From Diadema setosum (taxonomy: Eukaryota; Echinodermata; Echinoidea; Diadematoida; Diadematidae), in NCBI GenBank assembly GCA_033980235.1, contig CM067072.1, positions 25,264,192 through 25,328,191 of the forward strand: 64,000 nt of DNA, read 5' to 3'. How positions within the stretch are numbered: position 1 is the first letter of the stretch; each line of letters opens with the position of its first letter. The position numbers were made by a program, and so were the translations under genes. Shown in pieces: positions 1-10,640 of this stretch. The notes under the pieces were generated by a model. The model saw only the letters and a program-made list of their open reading frames with translations, did not search any database and was not told where the DNA came from.

Positions 1-262
1 AACTTATAATAAGGTTGGTCAGAAGTCAAGTAAAATTTTTCAATTCCCCAAATATGTGTACCTGCACTCTTTAATAGACAATTATAGCAAACCCAGTTCG
101 TGGAAAGTGAACATTCAAGATATTTCTGACAAACCTGTTATTTCGATATTTTGCCAGTTATGTGAAACTGTCATCACACATTGTCAAGACATTGTACTAT
201 ACACCTATTGGGAGAATCATGCATTATGGCGGAGGCATCAGTCGCCGTAGCGACATTTCTAG
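1..262 (+). mobile_element. Helitron-like element, 3' end (copy A)
   Basis: This is the 3' part of a non-autonomous Helitron-like element that starts before the window. The last bases form a short hairpin (GTCGC / GCGAC), then ATTT and CTAG, followed by T. That is the classic Helitron 3' terminus: hairpin, CTRR end, insertion between A and T. The same end occurs at 1757 and 32516. Directly after CTAG the sequence resumes with the interior of a second copy, so copy A inserted into copy B. No coding sequence is seen; the small ORF here is chance. Confidence 0.72.
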
Positions 263-423
263 TTTCTCCATATCTCACAAATATTTCAAGGTATCTTCAT
301 GGAACTAATACTTAATAGTATCATATGCATGTATTGACTGGCAGTGATCATGTAGGGAATTTTAGGGGTCATGGGTCAAAGGTCATGGCTTAAAATTCAA
401 GGTCAACTCATCAAAATGTCATT

Positions 424-1351
424 ATTGTCCCCGCCGAACGAGTTTGAGCAGGGGACTATGAAACGGGCTCCGTACGTGTGTGTGTCCGTGTGTCCGTCTG
501 TCCGTGTGTGCGTCTGTGTGTGATCAAAATCTTCAGTTTGCTACTTCTCTGTTATTTATGAGCCAATTTTGATTCTGTTTGCTTTATATAATAGCACTAC
601 ATGGGAGCTTTGAAATTTGTACACAGAATTTCAGTTGTGACCTTTGACCTTGACCTTTGACCTATATTGTACATTTTGCTACAAAATGCTACTCCTTCGC
701 CATTTCTAACCCGATTTCGATTCCATTTGCTTTATGTGATGGCACTAATTGAGGGCTTCAAAACTTCTACACAGAATTTTGACCTTTGACTTCTTTGACC
801 TTGATTTTTTGACCTGTATTGTACATTTTGTACAAAATGCTACTCCTTCACCATTTCTAACCCAATTTCGATTCCGTTTGCTTTATGTGATTGCACTAGT
901 TGAGGGCTTCAAAACTTCTACACAGAATTTTGACCTTTGACTTCTTTGACCTTTGACCTTGATTTTTGACCTATATTGTACATTGGATACAAAATGCTAC
1001 TCCTTCGCCATTTCTAACCCGATTTTGATTCCGTTTGCTTTATGTGATTGCACTAGTTGAGGGCTTCAAAACTTCTACACAGAATTTTGACCTTTGACTT
1101 CTTTGACCTTTGACCTTGATTTTTTGACCCGTATTGTACATTTTGCTACAAAATTCTACTCCTTCGGCATTTTTAACCCGATTTCAATTCCGTTTACTTT
1201 ATGTGATGGCACTAGTTGAGGGCTTCAAAACTTCTACGCAGAATTTTGACCTTTGACCTTTGACCTTGATTTTTTTTTACCTGTATTGTACATTTTGCTA
1301 CAAAATGCTACTTCCGGCGGGGACATATATTACGCACCGTGTAATTTCTAC
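424..1351 (+). mobile_element. second Helitron-like family nested in copy B
   Basis: Alignment of copy B to the 31344-32516 copy shows an extra block here, placed between A and T. The block opens close to TCCCCGCCGAACG. It ends with a short hairpin (TTACGC, loop ACC, GTGTAA with one G.T pair), then TTTCTAC. This resembles a Helitron 3' end in which CTAG has become CTAC. The terminal CCCCGCCG is also repeated inverted near 1316-1326. The interior holds a GTCCGT-type simple repeat and a 150-bp tandem array. A TIR element is the alternative reading. Confidence 0.5.
555..1310 (+). repeat. tandem array, about 150-159 bp unit
   Basis: The segment 'acaaaatgctactcc' recurs at about 681, 832, 989, 1148 and, truncated, at 1300, giving periods of 151-159 bp. 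Each unit contains TGACCTTTGACC-type half-site repeats. An earlier, more divergent unit begins near 555. The array is internal to the Helitron-like insert at 424-1351. Confidence 0.85.
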
Positions 1352-1761
1352 TTTTCCTTGTTTCTCTGTTATCTGTGCAATGCCTGCAGGATTTTTTGTT
1401 GAAACTTAGTATATGCATGTATTACTCAACACAGATTCTCTTGGAAATGTCTAGCCCAAAGGTCAAGTGAAAGTGCTAAATTTCACTTCTTCTTTAAACT
1501 TATAAAAGGGTCAAAAGGTGGGTACAAATTCTCAAATCCCCAAATACATGCACTCTTAGACAGTGTAGCCATTCATCCAAATAAACCTACTTCAAGGAAA
1601 GTGAACACTCAATGCATTTGTGACAAACCTGTTATTTTAATATTTTGCCAGTTATGTGAAACTGTCATCACACATTGTCAAGACATTGTGCTATAGACCT
1701 ATTCGGAGAACCAAGCATTATGGCGAGGCATACCAGTCGCCATAGCGACATTTCTAGTTAA

Positions 1762-2200
1762 ATTGTGAAACTGCTTTATTCTTTCTTTGTCTGGTAGTTG
1801 CATTGCTTTTTTGACTTCTTCTCTGTCACTGTGCATTATTCTGATGTGGCATGAGAGCTTTCCAGCCAGTTTTTTTTTTTTTTTTCACAAAAAGGACACT
1901 TCTTTTCAACTTCTCAATTTTATGGCTTGGTTTGTAACTGTGATCTTTCTGATCTGGTGCTACCTTCTCATTCGGATTACCTCAGAAAGTAACCAGGTGA
2001 TTCTCATGTCCCTGTTCTTCAAGAAATGTCATCCAGTCTCTTGCAATGCCAGATTTATCACTGCCATGTTCAGTTAGTGCCTTGGCAGCAGCTCTCACAA
2101 GCCTCACTCTTCCACTGTCGTGTTGCACTTCTTGGAGGGAGAGCACTTCTTTTTTTGAGAGTTTAGCTAGGATTTCCAGAGGTTCTTCCAGATATGACAT
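1762..2200 (-). pseudogene. fragment of uncharacterised TE-type protein plus C2H2 finger remnant
   Basis: The first 72 codons (2200 to 1982) include RLVRAAAKAL and GSDKSGIARDW. These match in pattern the C-terminal part of the protein family found at 47154-48204 (there TRLVRTASKA). A TGA at 1982-1984 ends the frame. Further on, reading the same strand, KKCPFCEK and later CHIRIMH suggest a C-X2-C ... H-X4-H zinc finger whose spacing is broken by a 16-base poly-T on the + strand. Function is unknown; I recognise the family only as a widespread, often transposon-linked invertebrate group. The Helitron end at 1757 abuts it. Confidence 0.5.
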
Positions 2201-2449
2201 TACTCTGAAGGAGCAGGCTTCCTTTGTTGAGAAATTCAGAGTTAGCTTTCTTTACAGGACATGACTTTTGATGTCATGGAATAACTTGGAATTTCAGCCA
2301 TTCGAAGCATGAAGGGCATGGCCCATAGTCATCCTAGGGGAGTTGTTAATTTTTTTTATAAAGAAGGTAAGTTTAATTTGATAGGAGGTAAGACCATTGC
2401 GAGGGGGGTTTCCCCCCTCCCACGGTAGGGAGCTTTTGGGATTCCGGTC

Positions 2450-2815
2450 TGATGTTGTATGAATTTCAGTCAGAGCCAACCTCTCATCTTCAGCTCAGTT
2501 AGAACAACACCGGAATCCACAACCTCTTGTAAAGCGGCCTTGGAAGCTTGTAAAGCTGGCCTGATGCGTGAGAAAGTTCACTGTCCCATATTGGAATAAT
2601 TTACTCAACCTTGCCAAAATGGGAAGGACGTTCCTGAAGATGTAAATTGCTCCAACAAACTGTGCAGTCATCATCTTCTTCAGCAGGCCAGTTGCCACTG
2701 CATCTGTCTCTGAAAAGAACTGTAGGGTATGCAGAATTGGCACCAAATCCAAGTACACTGCTTCAACAGACTTATCAGATGAAAGCCGCTGTGTGCGATG
2801 CAAATTTGTCACGAA
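2450..2815 (-). pseudogene. hAT-like (ZNF862-type) transposase fragment
   Basis: About 100 codons are nearly identical to the copy at 39326-39771. Shared landmarks are DKSVEAVYLDLVPILH, QFFSETDAVATGLLKK and LSKLFQYGTVNF. The family is the DUF4371/hAT-like group also seen domesticated as ZNF862-like proteins. This copy lacks the catalytic N-terminal half and frameshifts near 2550. It carries only one unit of the heptad repeat that is expanded at 39476-39559. Its counterpart shows what the uninterrupted site of the LINE at 39772 looked like. Confidence 0.65.
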
Positions 2816-3071
2816 ACAGCTTACAAACTTCGCAAAAAAATTATAATGATATGACTAAAACACTTACGGTTTCCCTGGCAACAAGCTGAATTGAGTTCGA
2901 TCCAGTCCGGCCATCCAACGGCCGGATCCAATGACACCGATTTCCAAGCAATAAGGTTGCTCGTCTGCGCTGCACTTGTACTCGTATACTCCACATACAC
3001 ACACACAGTTTCGCGCGCGCGCGCATTTGTACCACGCGAAGGTACGAATGAAGACAGACCAAGTGAAATCT

Positions 3072-3108
3072 GTCCGTGTTCGTACATCCCAAACGTACGA
3101 ACAAGGAC
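3072..3108. repeat. imperfect hairpin
   Basis: GTCCGTGTTCGTAC (3072-3085) is inverted as GTACGAACAAGGAC (3095-3108), with one mismatch and a nine-base loop. It lies just left of the inverted-repeat element at 3115 and shares its CGTAC-rich vocabulary. Confidence 0.6.
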
Positions 3109-3114
3109 AAATGT

Positions 3115-3723
3115 TACATGTCTGTCCGCGTACGTACGTTCGCTGTTGATTGTCTCTCTGCCTAAGCACAAAAAGTAAATTCACACTTATTTCCACATCG
3201 GCCAGGGAAGGAAAAATAATTTCAGACATTGCAACATTATTGCCTCTTTTTGACACTGGGAATCACTGTGGGCGATCTTTCTGTATTTCTCATAAACATT
3301 GATTTTTAATAGTGGTACGTAACTAACGAAGGTACGTATCAAGGCGGACAGACGGGTCTGTTGCGTTCGACCGAACACGGCGGAAGTTTCTGGGATTCCC
3401 CACGGGGCTAGCAAGTGTGTCAATTTGGTAAACATTACCCTCGCCTGTTATATGATAAAAGGGAGTGAGCCGACGCAGCTTTGTTTGAAAAGACGAATCT
3501 GTTTAAGGATCTGTTACGTACCTTCGTGAAGTGGACAGACAAATCAATAGTAAATTTTGATCAGCCGCGAATTTAAAACGGCTTTGAAGTTTGACAAGTT
3601 TTAATTCTCACTTGAAGACTGAGCCAACAATGAAATGATTGGAACCCCAAACTTGCGTATCTGCTGACCGAGAACAAAAGTAATCAACAAGCGAAGGTAC
3701 GTAACGGAGCGGACAGACATGTG
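3115..3723. mobile_element. MITE-like inverted-repeat element
   Basis: The left arm (3115-3149) and the right arm (3683-3722) are inverted imperfect copies. Both carry CATGTCTGTCCGC, TACGTAC and TTCGCT, ending near GTTGA. Two further partial copies of the GAAGGTACGTA...GGACAGAC motif lie inside, near 3325 and 3515. No coding potential is evident. Target duplications were not resolved, so this could also be a cluster of repeated motifs. Confidence 0.5.
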
Positions 3724-4581
3724 ACTGTGCATCTATACATGCTTAACTTTCAAATCTATTTTCATTTAATACTGAAGTAAATTTTATTGGTAAAAAGATT
3801 GAGAGTTTCAAATCCGATACAATTTTACATTTTGGTACTGTTCTGGCTTGTGTTTCATTGCAATTTTTTTTTTTTAAATTTTGATGAGATTTCTGACACT
3901 TGAAATGTCCCGTTTTCAATGCGTTTTTCACAGCGTTAATTGACGCTTGAAGTGATGTGAATAAATATCTCCCCAATGAATGAACTTGATATTATTTATA
4001 CTATCTCGCACACTCATTCAGATCAGGAAAATAAATACATTACAAGGAGACAGATGTGGTATACTTTTATTATCAATGCCCAAATATCAACAGTCAAAAA
4101 GGGAATAGTTATCGTGGGATTGCCCATGTCTAATTTGTTACGCCTAACATTACAAATGTATGTAGGGACCTAGGGCCAATATTCGACATGTGTCTGTAGA
4201 TAGCGTTCACACGCGGTATGCAGGTCTCTCTACATGCCTGGTAACGTTACATAGCTAGTATGCTTGCACATGGCATGGATCTAGACATGCTCACTGTGCA
4301 CTATAGTCTACATGAAAGTAACAGCACAAGAAAAGTGGAATCTACACTATCCCAGAGGTTGGAGAAATGTGCGTTACCTGAGTGGGGAGGTGACCATATA
4401 ACATTAGCTAGATCTATACTAGTACGGTACTTTAGTATCTAGGCTGCTCTGATTTTGAAAATAGCCGAGACATCTGGACCTTGTCAATTACACTATAATC
4501 CTCACCTAAACTAACATATAGTTCTTTCTACGTGGACTTCATGTCAAAATCAAGATTTGAAACTAGCAGCAACCTGTACGT

Positions 4582-4776
4582 TCACTTATCACTAACCGAA
4601 ACCAGCTGTCCCCTTGTCGTTTCGCCATGAAATGTTATTTCTATGTCATTTTTGACATTTTCTTTGATCAGGGGAATATTGCAGTACTTCGCGGGTACAA
4701 TTGCTGACGTGTTATCATTGAAAAAGACCAGCCCTTCCCGAAACTTCTTGGTGAGAAGCCTGTGGTGATATGCCAT
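4582..4776 (-). CDS. orphan 64-residue ORF, possible first exon
   Basis: The ORF begins MAYHHRLLTKKFREG and continues with VFFNDNTSAIVPAKYC, IPLIKENVKNDIEITF and GQLVSVSDK. The composition is balanced and looks protein-like, unlike most short frames here. A GT at the end (TTTCG|GTTAGT on the minus strand) could be a splice donor, making this a 5' exon. I do not recognise the family. It vaguely recalls the N-terminal 'expression of a small beta domain' modules in BEN-type proteins, but that is a guess. No neighbouring exon was found. Confidence 0.3.
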   Translation of the reverse strand: MAYHHRLLTKKFREGLVFFNDNTSAIVPAKYCNIPLIKENVKNDIEITFHGETTRGQLVSVSDK

Positions 4777-5575
4777 TGTTAATGCCGAAAGAAGATGTGC
4801 ACGTGTTCATAAAGCATGGATGGCATGTGTGGCGTATTGCATAGACATTTCTAGTACGTAGGTTTAGGAGCGAGAACGCTTGCGTTTTGTGAATCGAATG
4901 AAAATTGAAGCTCAAGAGTACATGATTTCTATCCCTTTTTATAGTATAAGAAAAAAAAAAGTATGAAGGATGCATTACGCGTATTCTGACTGGTGTTCCA
5001 CTACCGTTCATTTAACATACAGGAGATGGATGTAACTAGAATCTAGACGGAGTTTTATGCTAGACACTGTCTATAGAGGGTGTATTTTCCAAGTATTTCA
5101 TTTTGGTAATGACTCTAACAATGTAACATGATACGTTTAGCCAATTTTCAGTGTTTCGAGGTCAGAATGTTGTTATCAGCGATTTTCTAGTGGCAAAGAT
5201 GGAAGTAGAATCTAGGGTCATAGATCACCTAACGTTAGAACCTCTAACAGACTCTAGACAATTTTAGTACAAAACCTAATCGTATATTTTCTTCTACCCT
5301 CATGCCACATCCCATATTCTATTCTATATTCTGTCATCTTATTGTATTTACAAGAGATGTCTTACTGTTAGATTGTCTACAATTTACAAAGTCTAGATTT
5401 CTATTCTATTTTTATTTTTATTAGGTTCTAGGCTGTCTAGAGATTTTGAGGAAATGGTTGCATTTTCTGGAATTGCATCACCAAGGCAAGCTTTTTATGA
5501 GAGTATGAACTTTTGACTTCCTTCTTGACCATGTGTTGACTCTGAAAAGAGCCGTTTGTGGCATGGGTAGGTTTG
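4777..5575. other. no recognisable feature
   Basis: AT-rich sequence with a short poly-A (near 4950) and scattered TCTAGA words. I see no gene, TIR or tandem repeat. Confidence 0.6.
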
Positions 5576-5578
5576 AGC

Positions 5579-6562
5579 CTAATACCCGGTCTGCTGTCCG
5601 TCGTTGGTGATCACGGCGGGCACCACTTTGTACAGGTGATCAATGAACCTGTTGCAAAGAGCCGGTGTCAACTGGCAACGTCTGTACTCGTGGCAGAATG
5701 AGCTGGGAAAGCTGGTCGATGCTCGATGCTCGATGGGGCCCGAGACTGAACCCACGATGGCCCCAGACCATTTCAATAGGGTTGAGGTCTGGGGACTCTG
5801 GAGGCATCTTCCACCAGAAGATGTTGTACCTGGCCATGCATTCCTGCGCCGCCCGCCACGTGTGCGTCGGGTCGTTGTCTTGCATAAAGCAGTGATGCAG
5901 ACGATACTTGGCATCCAGGAACGGTTTAAGGGTCCCCTCTAGGATCTCTTTGCAGTAAAACTCTGCATTCATGTTGCCTGTGAAGGTAAGGAAATCCGAC
6001 GCCCCTCGACGGGAGATGGCCCCCCACACGTGGACTTTGCCGGGATGCTTGGGCCAGTGGGAGAACTTCTGCGGCTGCCCGACTTTTCAGAACGTGTTAC
6101 TCTCCTGTTCCGATACAGTTGGGCTGAGCATTCATCAGTGAACACCACATCGCTGAAGTTGTCAGTCACCCTGGTCATAGACTCGTCCAATAGGCCCTTG
6201 CAGTGGTTGACCCTTTTTTTCGCGGTTCATGTCGTGCACCATCTGGACGAGTTTAGGGCCACAGGTAACCCATCCCAGCCGACACCTGTACGCCTTTAAT
6301 GTTGTTGATGCGCTCAACTCGTTGTCGTTCTCATATGCAGTGTTTATAACTCCTGCATACGGGTCGAGCACACTCCGACGTGTCCTTGCCTTGGTGCGCC
6401 ACTGCGGGTCTCCCTGTAACGTCGAAGAAATCTGGAGATCGACTCTCGCGTTATCAGGATACCTTCTTCTTTCAACCGTCGGGCGATGGCTGTTGGCCCA
6501 AGCTTTTCAATGATGTGCATCTGCATGACCCGTTGCCTCGTTTTGTTTGACATATGCCCCAT
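5579..6562 (-). pseudogene. Tc1/mariner transposase, frameshifted
   Basis: About 328 codons span the normal length of a Tc1-like cut-and-paste transposase. The N-terminus has a helix-turn-helix (MSNKTRQRVMQMH ... GPTAIARRLKEEG). Then come the catalytic landmarks VVFTDEC (first Asp), MWGAISRRGAS, QDNDPTHTWR (second Asp) and ESPDLNPIEMVWG (Glu), consistent with DD34E. The C-terminus (VVPAVITNDGQQTGY) lies in a different frame. At least three frame changes separate the blocks (around 6350, 6170 and 6000, and again near 5700), so it cannot make a full protein. I could not find its TIRs. Confidence 0.85.
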
Positions 6563-6609
6563 GATGAATCTGTTTAGTCGTTTTTTTTTTTACTTTAAAA
6601 AACTGTAAG

Positions 6610-6900
6610 ATTAATGTAAAATATACAGAAACCTAACATCAAATATGAGTGTACTAGCTGTGTTACTAAAAGCTACATGTACCTACAAAAGTCCAATAAA
6701 ATTTGTTGCTGTTGTTTTTTGTTTTTTGTTTTTGTCTTTTCACAACAATTTCATATCCTCTCTCCCTTTAAGTATATTCCTTTTTGAGACTTTTAAAGAC
6801 AATTAGGTTTGAAGTAAATGTAAACTATGCAGAAACCTATTTAAGATTTGTGAGTACTAGCTGCGTTATTAAAACTACCTGTTAAGGTCCATTTTTGTCG
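6610..6900 (+). repeat. diverged direct repeat, about 100 bp x 2
   Basis: A block with 'cagaaacct' ... 'gtactagctg' ... 'gttacta' near 6625-6670 recurs near 6830-6870. The two are separated by a T/TG-rich stretch (6700-6740). This is a local duplication of unknown origin. Confidence 0.55.
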
Positions 6901-7147
6901 TTTGGTAATTTCACAATAGTTCAAGGAGCACCATATTAATAATCCTTAATATCTAAATTGTTATTTCCTTATACTCAATCATTACAAATATCTCTTTAAA
7001 AAATTTAAAAAATTACATCACTGGGGTCTAGAATAACAGATGAGCTTAATTTAAAAGCCCACTTCTAAACATTGAAGTATTTCACCCACTTAATGCATCA
7101 AATAAATATATGCATTTCTCTTAAAGAATATATTTAACACAAAATAT

Positions 7148-7341
7148 ACACGTGGTCATGTGTCACATGGTGGGACCCCCAAATACCTGGTGGTGTTACA
7201 TTTTTCAGTCCTCTTCTAATTTGTTGGTTTCTAACAAGTTCTTTTTGAGTGATATTGGTTCAAATGGAGAAGGTGAGTAAATTAGGAATTTTAGTGCATG
7301 TAACGCAAAGGGGCCCCACCATATGACACACGACCACGTGT
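7148..7341. repeat. 32-bp inverted repeat, MITE-like
   Basis: The arms at 7148-7179 and 7310-7341 match at about 29 of 32 positions when one is reverse-complemented. They start ACACGTGGTC and end GGG(A/G)CCCC. The spacer is about 130 bp. It could be a small foldback element or the TIRs of a short MITE. Confidence 0.65.
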
Positions 7342-7630
7342 GAAACTCGGTTTTAACATGATTGGATCTATATCACTTTAAACACGAATACGATTAAATT
7401 ACCGTTAACTTAAAAACATTTTAAACAATGCATTTCCCTGTAGTGCATGGGATTAATGAGCATAACTCTTAATAAAAGTTCAAGTCCTGATAATGTGCAC
7501 ACAAAAAATCTTTGTGTATCCTTTGTTCTAATCTAGTTTATAGATGTTAGATAAACACCTCAATGCAAGGAAATTCCTCAGCTTCTTGGTATTCTATATG
7601 AGTCCTGGTTTAGTGTGACAGATGCTATTT

Positions 7631-8221
7631 TCAACCGACAATGTGAAGTTTTCCTGAAGAGTCTCTGATTGCCAACCTTGCCGGGTAGAGAAAAAAGGGT
7701 TTTTTCCCCTCCTTTTTCAGTTCTAGATCGTCTAGTTTGGACTCCAACGCTTCCTTTTCCCGTTTCAGTTTCTTTACCTCATCCACTACCTCATCAACAT
7801 GTATAGAACAGGCAAAGATCGATTCTTCATTTGCTTTCACTTGCAGGCTGATCTTCTCAAATTTTTCCACCACAAGAGCCTCCATATGTTGTTCCAGACT
7901 AGTAAAACGTGATTCTAGCCTGCTGGTAAATTTACTAAACCACCATGGTGGGAGGTCATCTTCCTCGGGCTCTTCGACTTCGGAACTGAGCGAAAGTTCA
8001 CGTGTAACGCTGGGGGCGCTGCTACTACTAATGGCGGTAGCAGCACTCCTGCTTGTAGTGGCCGACTGCTCGTCTGCCTCCTTCATCGGGACTGACTCGG
8101 GATGCTCACTTTCGGGCACCGTACCAGGGGTATCAGCCTCATCTCGCAGAATGTCAAACCTGTTCATTTTGGTATGCGGGATCAACTTTTCTGGCATATC
8201 CAATGGTCTCTTAAGACTCAT
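7631..8221 (-). pseudogene. LINE ORF1-like protein with internal deletion
   Basis: The 196-residue frame has an acidic, Ser-rich N-terminus. Residues about 95-175 form a coiled coil (WWFSKFTSRLESRFTSLEQH ... LKREKEALESKLDDLE). A short tail, KKPFFLYPARLAIRD, then SGKLH, resembles the end of ORF1 proteins of L1/Tx1-type LINEs. In those proteins an RRM-like domain normally sits between coiled coil and tail; here the two are directly joined, suggesting a deletion. ORF1 proteins trimerise and bind element RNA. No reverse transcriptase follows downstream. A host coiled-coil protein is the alternative. Confidence 0.5.
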
Positions 8222-8764
8222 GTTGTGATGAATTTTGTCTTCAGATTCAAAGTTAACAAATCAACAATCTTTTTAACCGCCAGTAGTATGTCTTCCCTCG
8301 GTTTTTGGTGAAATTTTAGTACTAAATCTCAATAGCGACTTCCATTCGGATCGGTGAAGGGTGCCCTCCGAGTAAAAACATCTTCCAGATGTACTTTGAA
8401 AAACATGCATTCACTCAGTACCTCAGATAATGCTCTGCATAAAATTATTTCAAAAAACAAAATATTTCAACAGCACCTTCAGCATGGCAAGTGTAAAAAT
8501 GTCTACTCGATTTGCAAACAAAATGAAGTAAATAATGTTGAGCATTGCATGTATAAATATACCCCTGGAATATATATTGTGAAGCACCTTTAGAAAATTG
8601 ATCAAAATTGAAAGCCAGTGGGATACAATGGTGACATACAACTTGAAATTTGAATAGGTCTGCCCGAGAATCAGCAATTTGCATGGACTTCTCACTTGGA
8701 GCTGGCTGAAAAACAAATGCAAATCATAATCTTTGGTTTCAAGTATCATTTTCATACCATATGG

Positions 8765-8881
8765 AAAAAAAAAATCTGAGCTTGACATCAGTCCTAATCA
8801 ATGTTCATCTAGTTCTGAAGAGAAAAAAAAAAACATCTGAGCTTTGCATCAGTCCATATATTCATTGTTCATCTAGTTCAG
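8765..8881 (+). repeat. 58-60 bp tandem duplication
   Basis: A poly-A run followed by 'tctgagctt(g/t)' and 'catcagtcc', ending 'gttcatctagttc', occurs twice in a row. It lies just beyond the piggyBac stop codon and probably belongs to that element's 3' flank. Confidence 0.7.
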
Positions 8882-8884
8882 CAT

Positions 8885-9521
8885 TCAATTTGAATCCTCG
8901 TCATCATTGGCCCTACGCTTAGTATCACTGCGAGCTCTTTTTTTTTTTTCGTGACATCTTACCCCGCAGGCTTGACACCAGTGACGCGACCTTCGCCTCT
9001 TGCCCCCCTTGCGGTCACTGCAGACGATGCACTCCATTTCTTTCTTTGCTGGCAGCAGAACAAGATGATGCTCTGCGCCTTGTGCACCACATAGAACTTG
9101 CGGGTGATCATCAGCAGCATTGCACATTTCCACGATTAACACAATGAAATCATGTCGGCTGATCTTTCTGCAATCAGTGTTGAGCAGGTAGAGTCTGTAG
9201 GCATTGAGAAGAGATATGTCTATGAGGTTTCGGAAAACCTTTACCCAGTATCTGTGGGTAGCACACTCGGCAGCCACATGGTACACCTTCTTGTCGCTAA
9301 CATCAACCCTGCCCATGTACTTATTGTAATGGGTGACTAGGGAAGGCTTTGTTACCTCCTTCCCCCTCTTTTCAGTGGTGACATCTTCTGCGTGAAACTT
9401 GGTGCTTAGGAGGATCACCGGTTTCTTCTGCGATTGCTTCTCTCTGAATGACACTGCTAGAACATCTCCTTCGCAAGAATATCTCCTTTGCAAGAATATT
9501 TTGTTTCTCCTACTTTCAGCT
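8885..9521 (-). pseudogene. piggyBac transposase, 3' part
   Basis: The 202-codon open frame encodes the end of a piggyBac-family transposase. It contains KKPVILLST, KPSLVTHYNKYMGRVDVSD, RYWVKVFRNLIDISLLNAY and a C-terminal Cys-rich finger (CIVCSDRKGG ... HWCQACGVRCHEK) typical of piggyBac DNA binding. The gene is split here: reading upstream, the sequence meets the Gypsy LTR at 9522 and resumes at 16848. A 17-bp tandem duplication (9466-9482 and 9483-9499) shifts the frame just before the finger-side domain. With the nonsense codons in the 5' part, the gene is dead. Confidence 0.85.
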
Positions 9522-10625
9522 TGTTACGACCAAAATCACTCTGAGAATGATCGCACAAAAGAAACAATCAACTAATGTTCAGGCGGTTTATTAACAGTGA
9601 TATTGTGGGTACAGACTCGTAATCGGTTTTCACATCAGTACAATAATGATCAATACAAACAATTACAAATCGGTAATAGAATCACTTACGTGCATTACAG
9701 TCCAAAATTTGAAAGCAAGTAACCCTTTGACAGTGTCCAGATACGATGTTCGATGCACAGATGAATGATCCGCGATGCACCGATGAATGATACCTCAGAC
9801 GTAAATCCAGAGGCGCAGGTTGTGATAATCCTCGTTATTAATCCGGGGTAAAATCCACAATGTATGTCCACGGCGAAACGTGCAAAATCCAAAAGTTATG
9901 ACGACCACGTCCAGTTGATGCGTTGAATGATGATTCACTTTATAATGTCCAGCAAGGAATCCAGCCCGTCACAGCTTTGCCGTAATAATGTCCGTTGACA
10001 CTAAAATATGGAGTCTATCTCCAACGTAGGCAAATTAATTCTCTGCAGGCAAAATGTCTCCCAGGCCTTATCTCCACAAACACAATTTGTATAGCAGGTC
10101 AGCAGGTAACACAGGACTGACTATAACAAGTCGCTTCAGAGCCAGAAGTGACGTAACTCTCAGAGCAGAGGTGTTGGGTACTCTGCCTACCTCAGAATTC
10201 CTCCTGCTTATATACTATCCATTCACCCCTTTCTAGTACATTCTGTAATTTTCTCCAACCTGGGGCTACATACCTGAACATACTAGCAAGTCCAAATTCC
10301 AGGAATCCTGGATGACTCACTGCCTAATATGTGCATAACATCAGTTGCCAAAATTAACTACCAATCACATTGGGCTACAAGGGCAGTGCCTCACTCAGCC
10401 AGCACTTCCTAGAATTTTCTGGAATGGGTTAAATCATTCTAGATTGAGAGAGCTATAATGTATTTCCTGTCACATGCATGTACTGTAGTTACATTGTATA
10501 CTACATAGAAAATTCTCCATTATTCTGGTCACCCTGTGTACATACAATGTACACATTAAAACAACCATGCACACAGCCTTGAACATTAAACATGTACATA
10601 ACTACTTGTGTGTACATTTGTGACA
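9522..10625 (-). repeat. 3' LTR of the Gypsy element
   Basis: This LTR is 1,104 bp long, the same length as the copy at 15740-16843 and apparently identical, including the chance ORFs both contain. On the coding strand it begins TGTCACAAATG and ends GTCGTAACA. The U3/R/U5 division cannot be placed by eye. Confidence 0.93.
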
Positions 10626-10640
10626 CCATCCCCCATGGGA
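10626..10640 (-). other. polypurine tract
   Basis: On the coding strand CCATGGGGGATGG directly precedes the 3' LTR. A purine-rich run in this position primes plus-strand DNA synthesis. Confidence 0.6.

Larger units (their letters stand above)
263..1757 (+). mobile_element. Helitron-like element, interrupted (copy B)
   Basis: The sequence on both sides of 424-1351 matches the interior of the complete copy at 31344-32516 in order, including the 'ggcagtg' segment near 340 and the 'cctgcagga' segment near 1390. It ends with the same hairpin and CTAG at 1754-1757. The 5' portion is missing because copy A replaced or precedes it. It carries many AGGTCA-type repeats but no Rep/helicase ORF, so it is non-autonomous. 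Confidence 0.68.

Noticed and set aside
2821..3256. Overlapping ORFs on both strands around 2821-3256
   Set aside because: They cover CA-runs, CG-runs and inverted repeats; no family features, and mutual overlap argues for chance.
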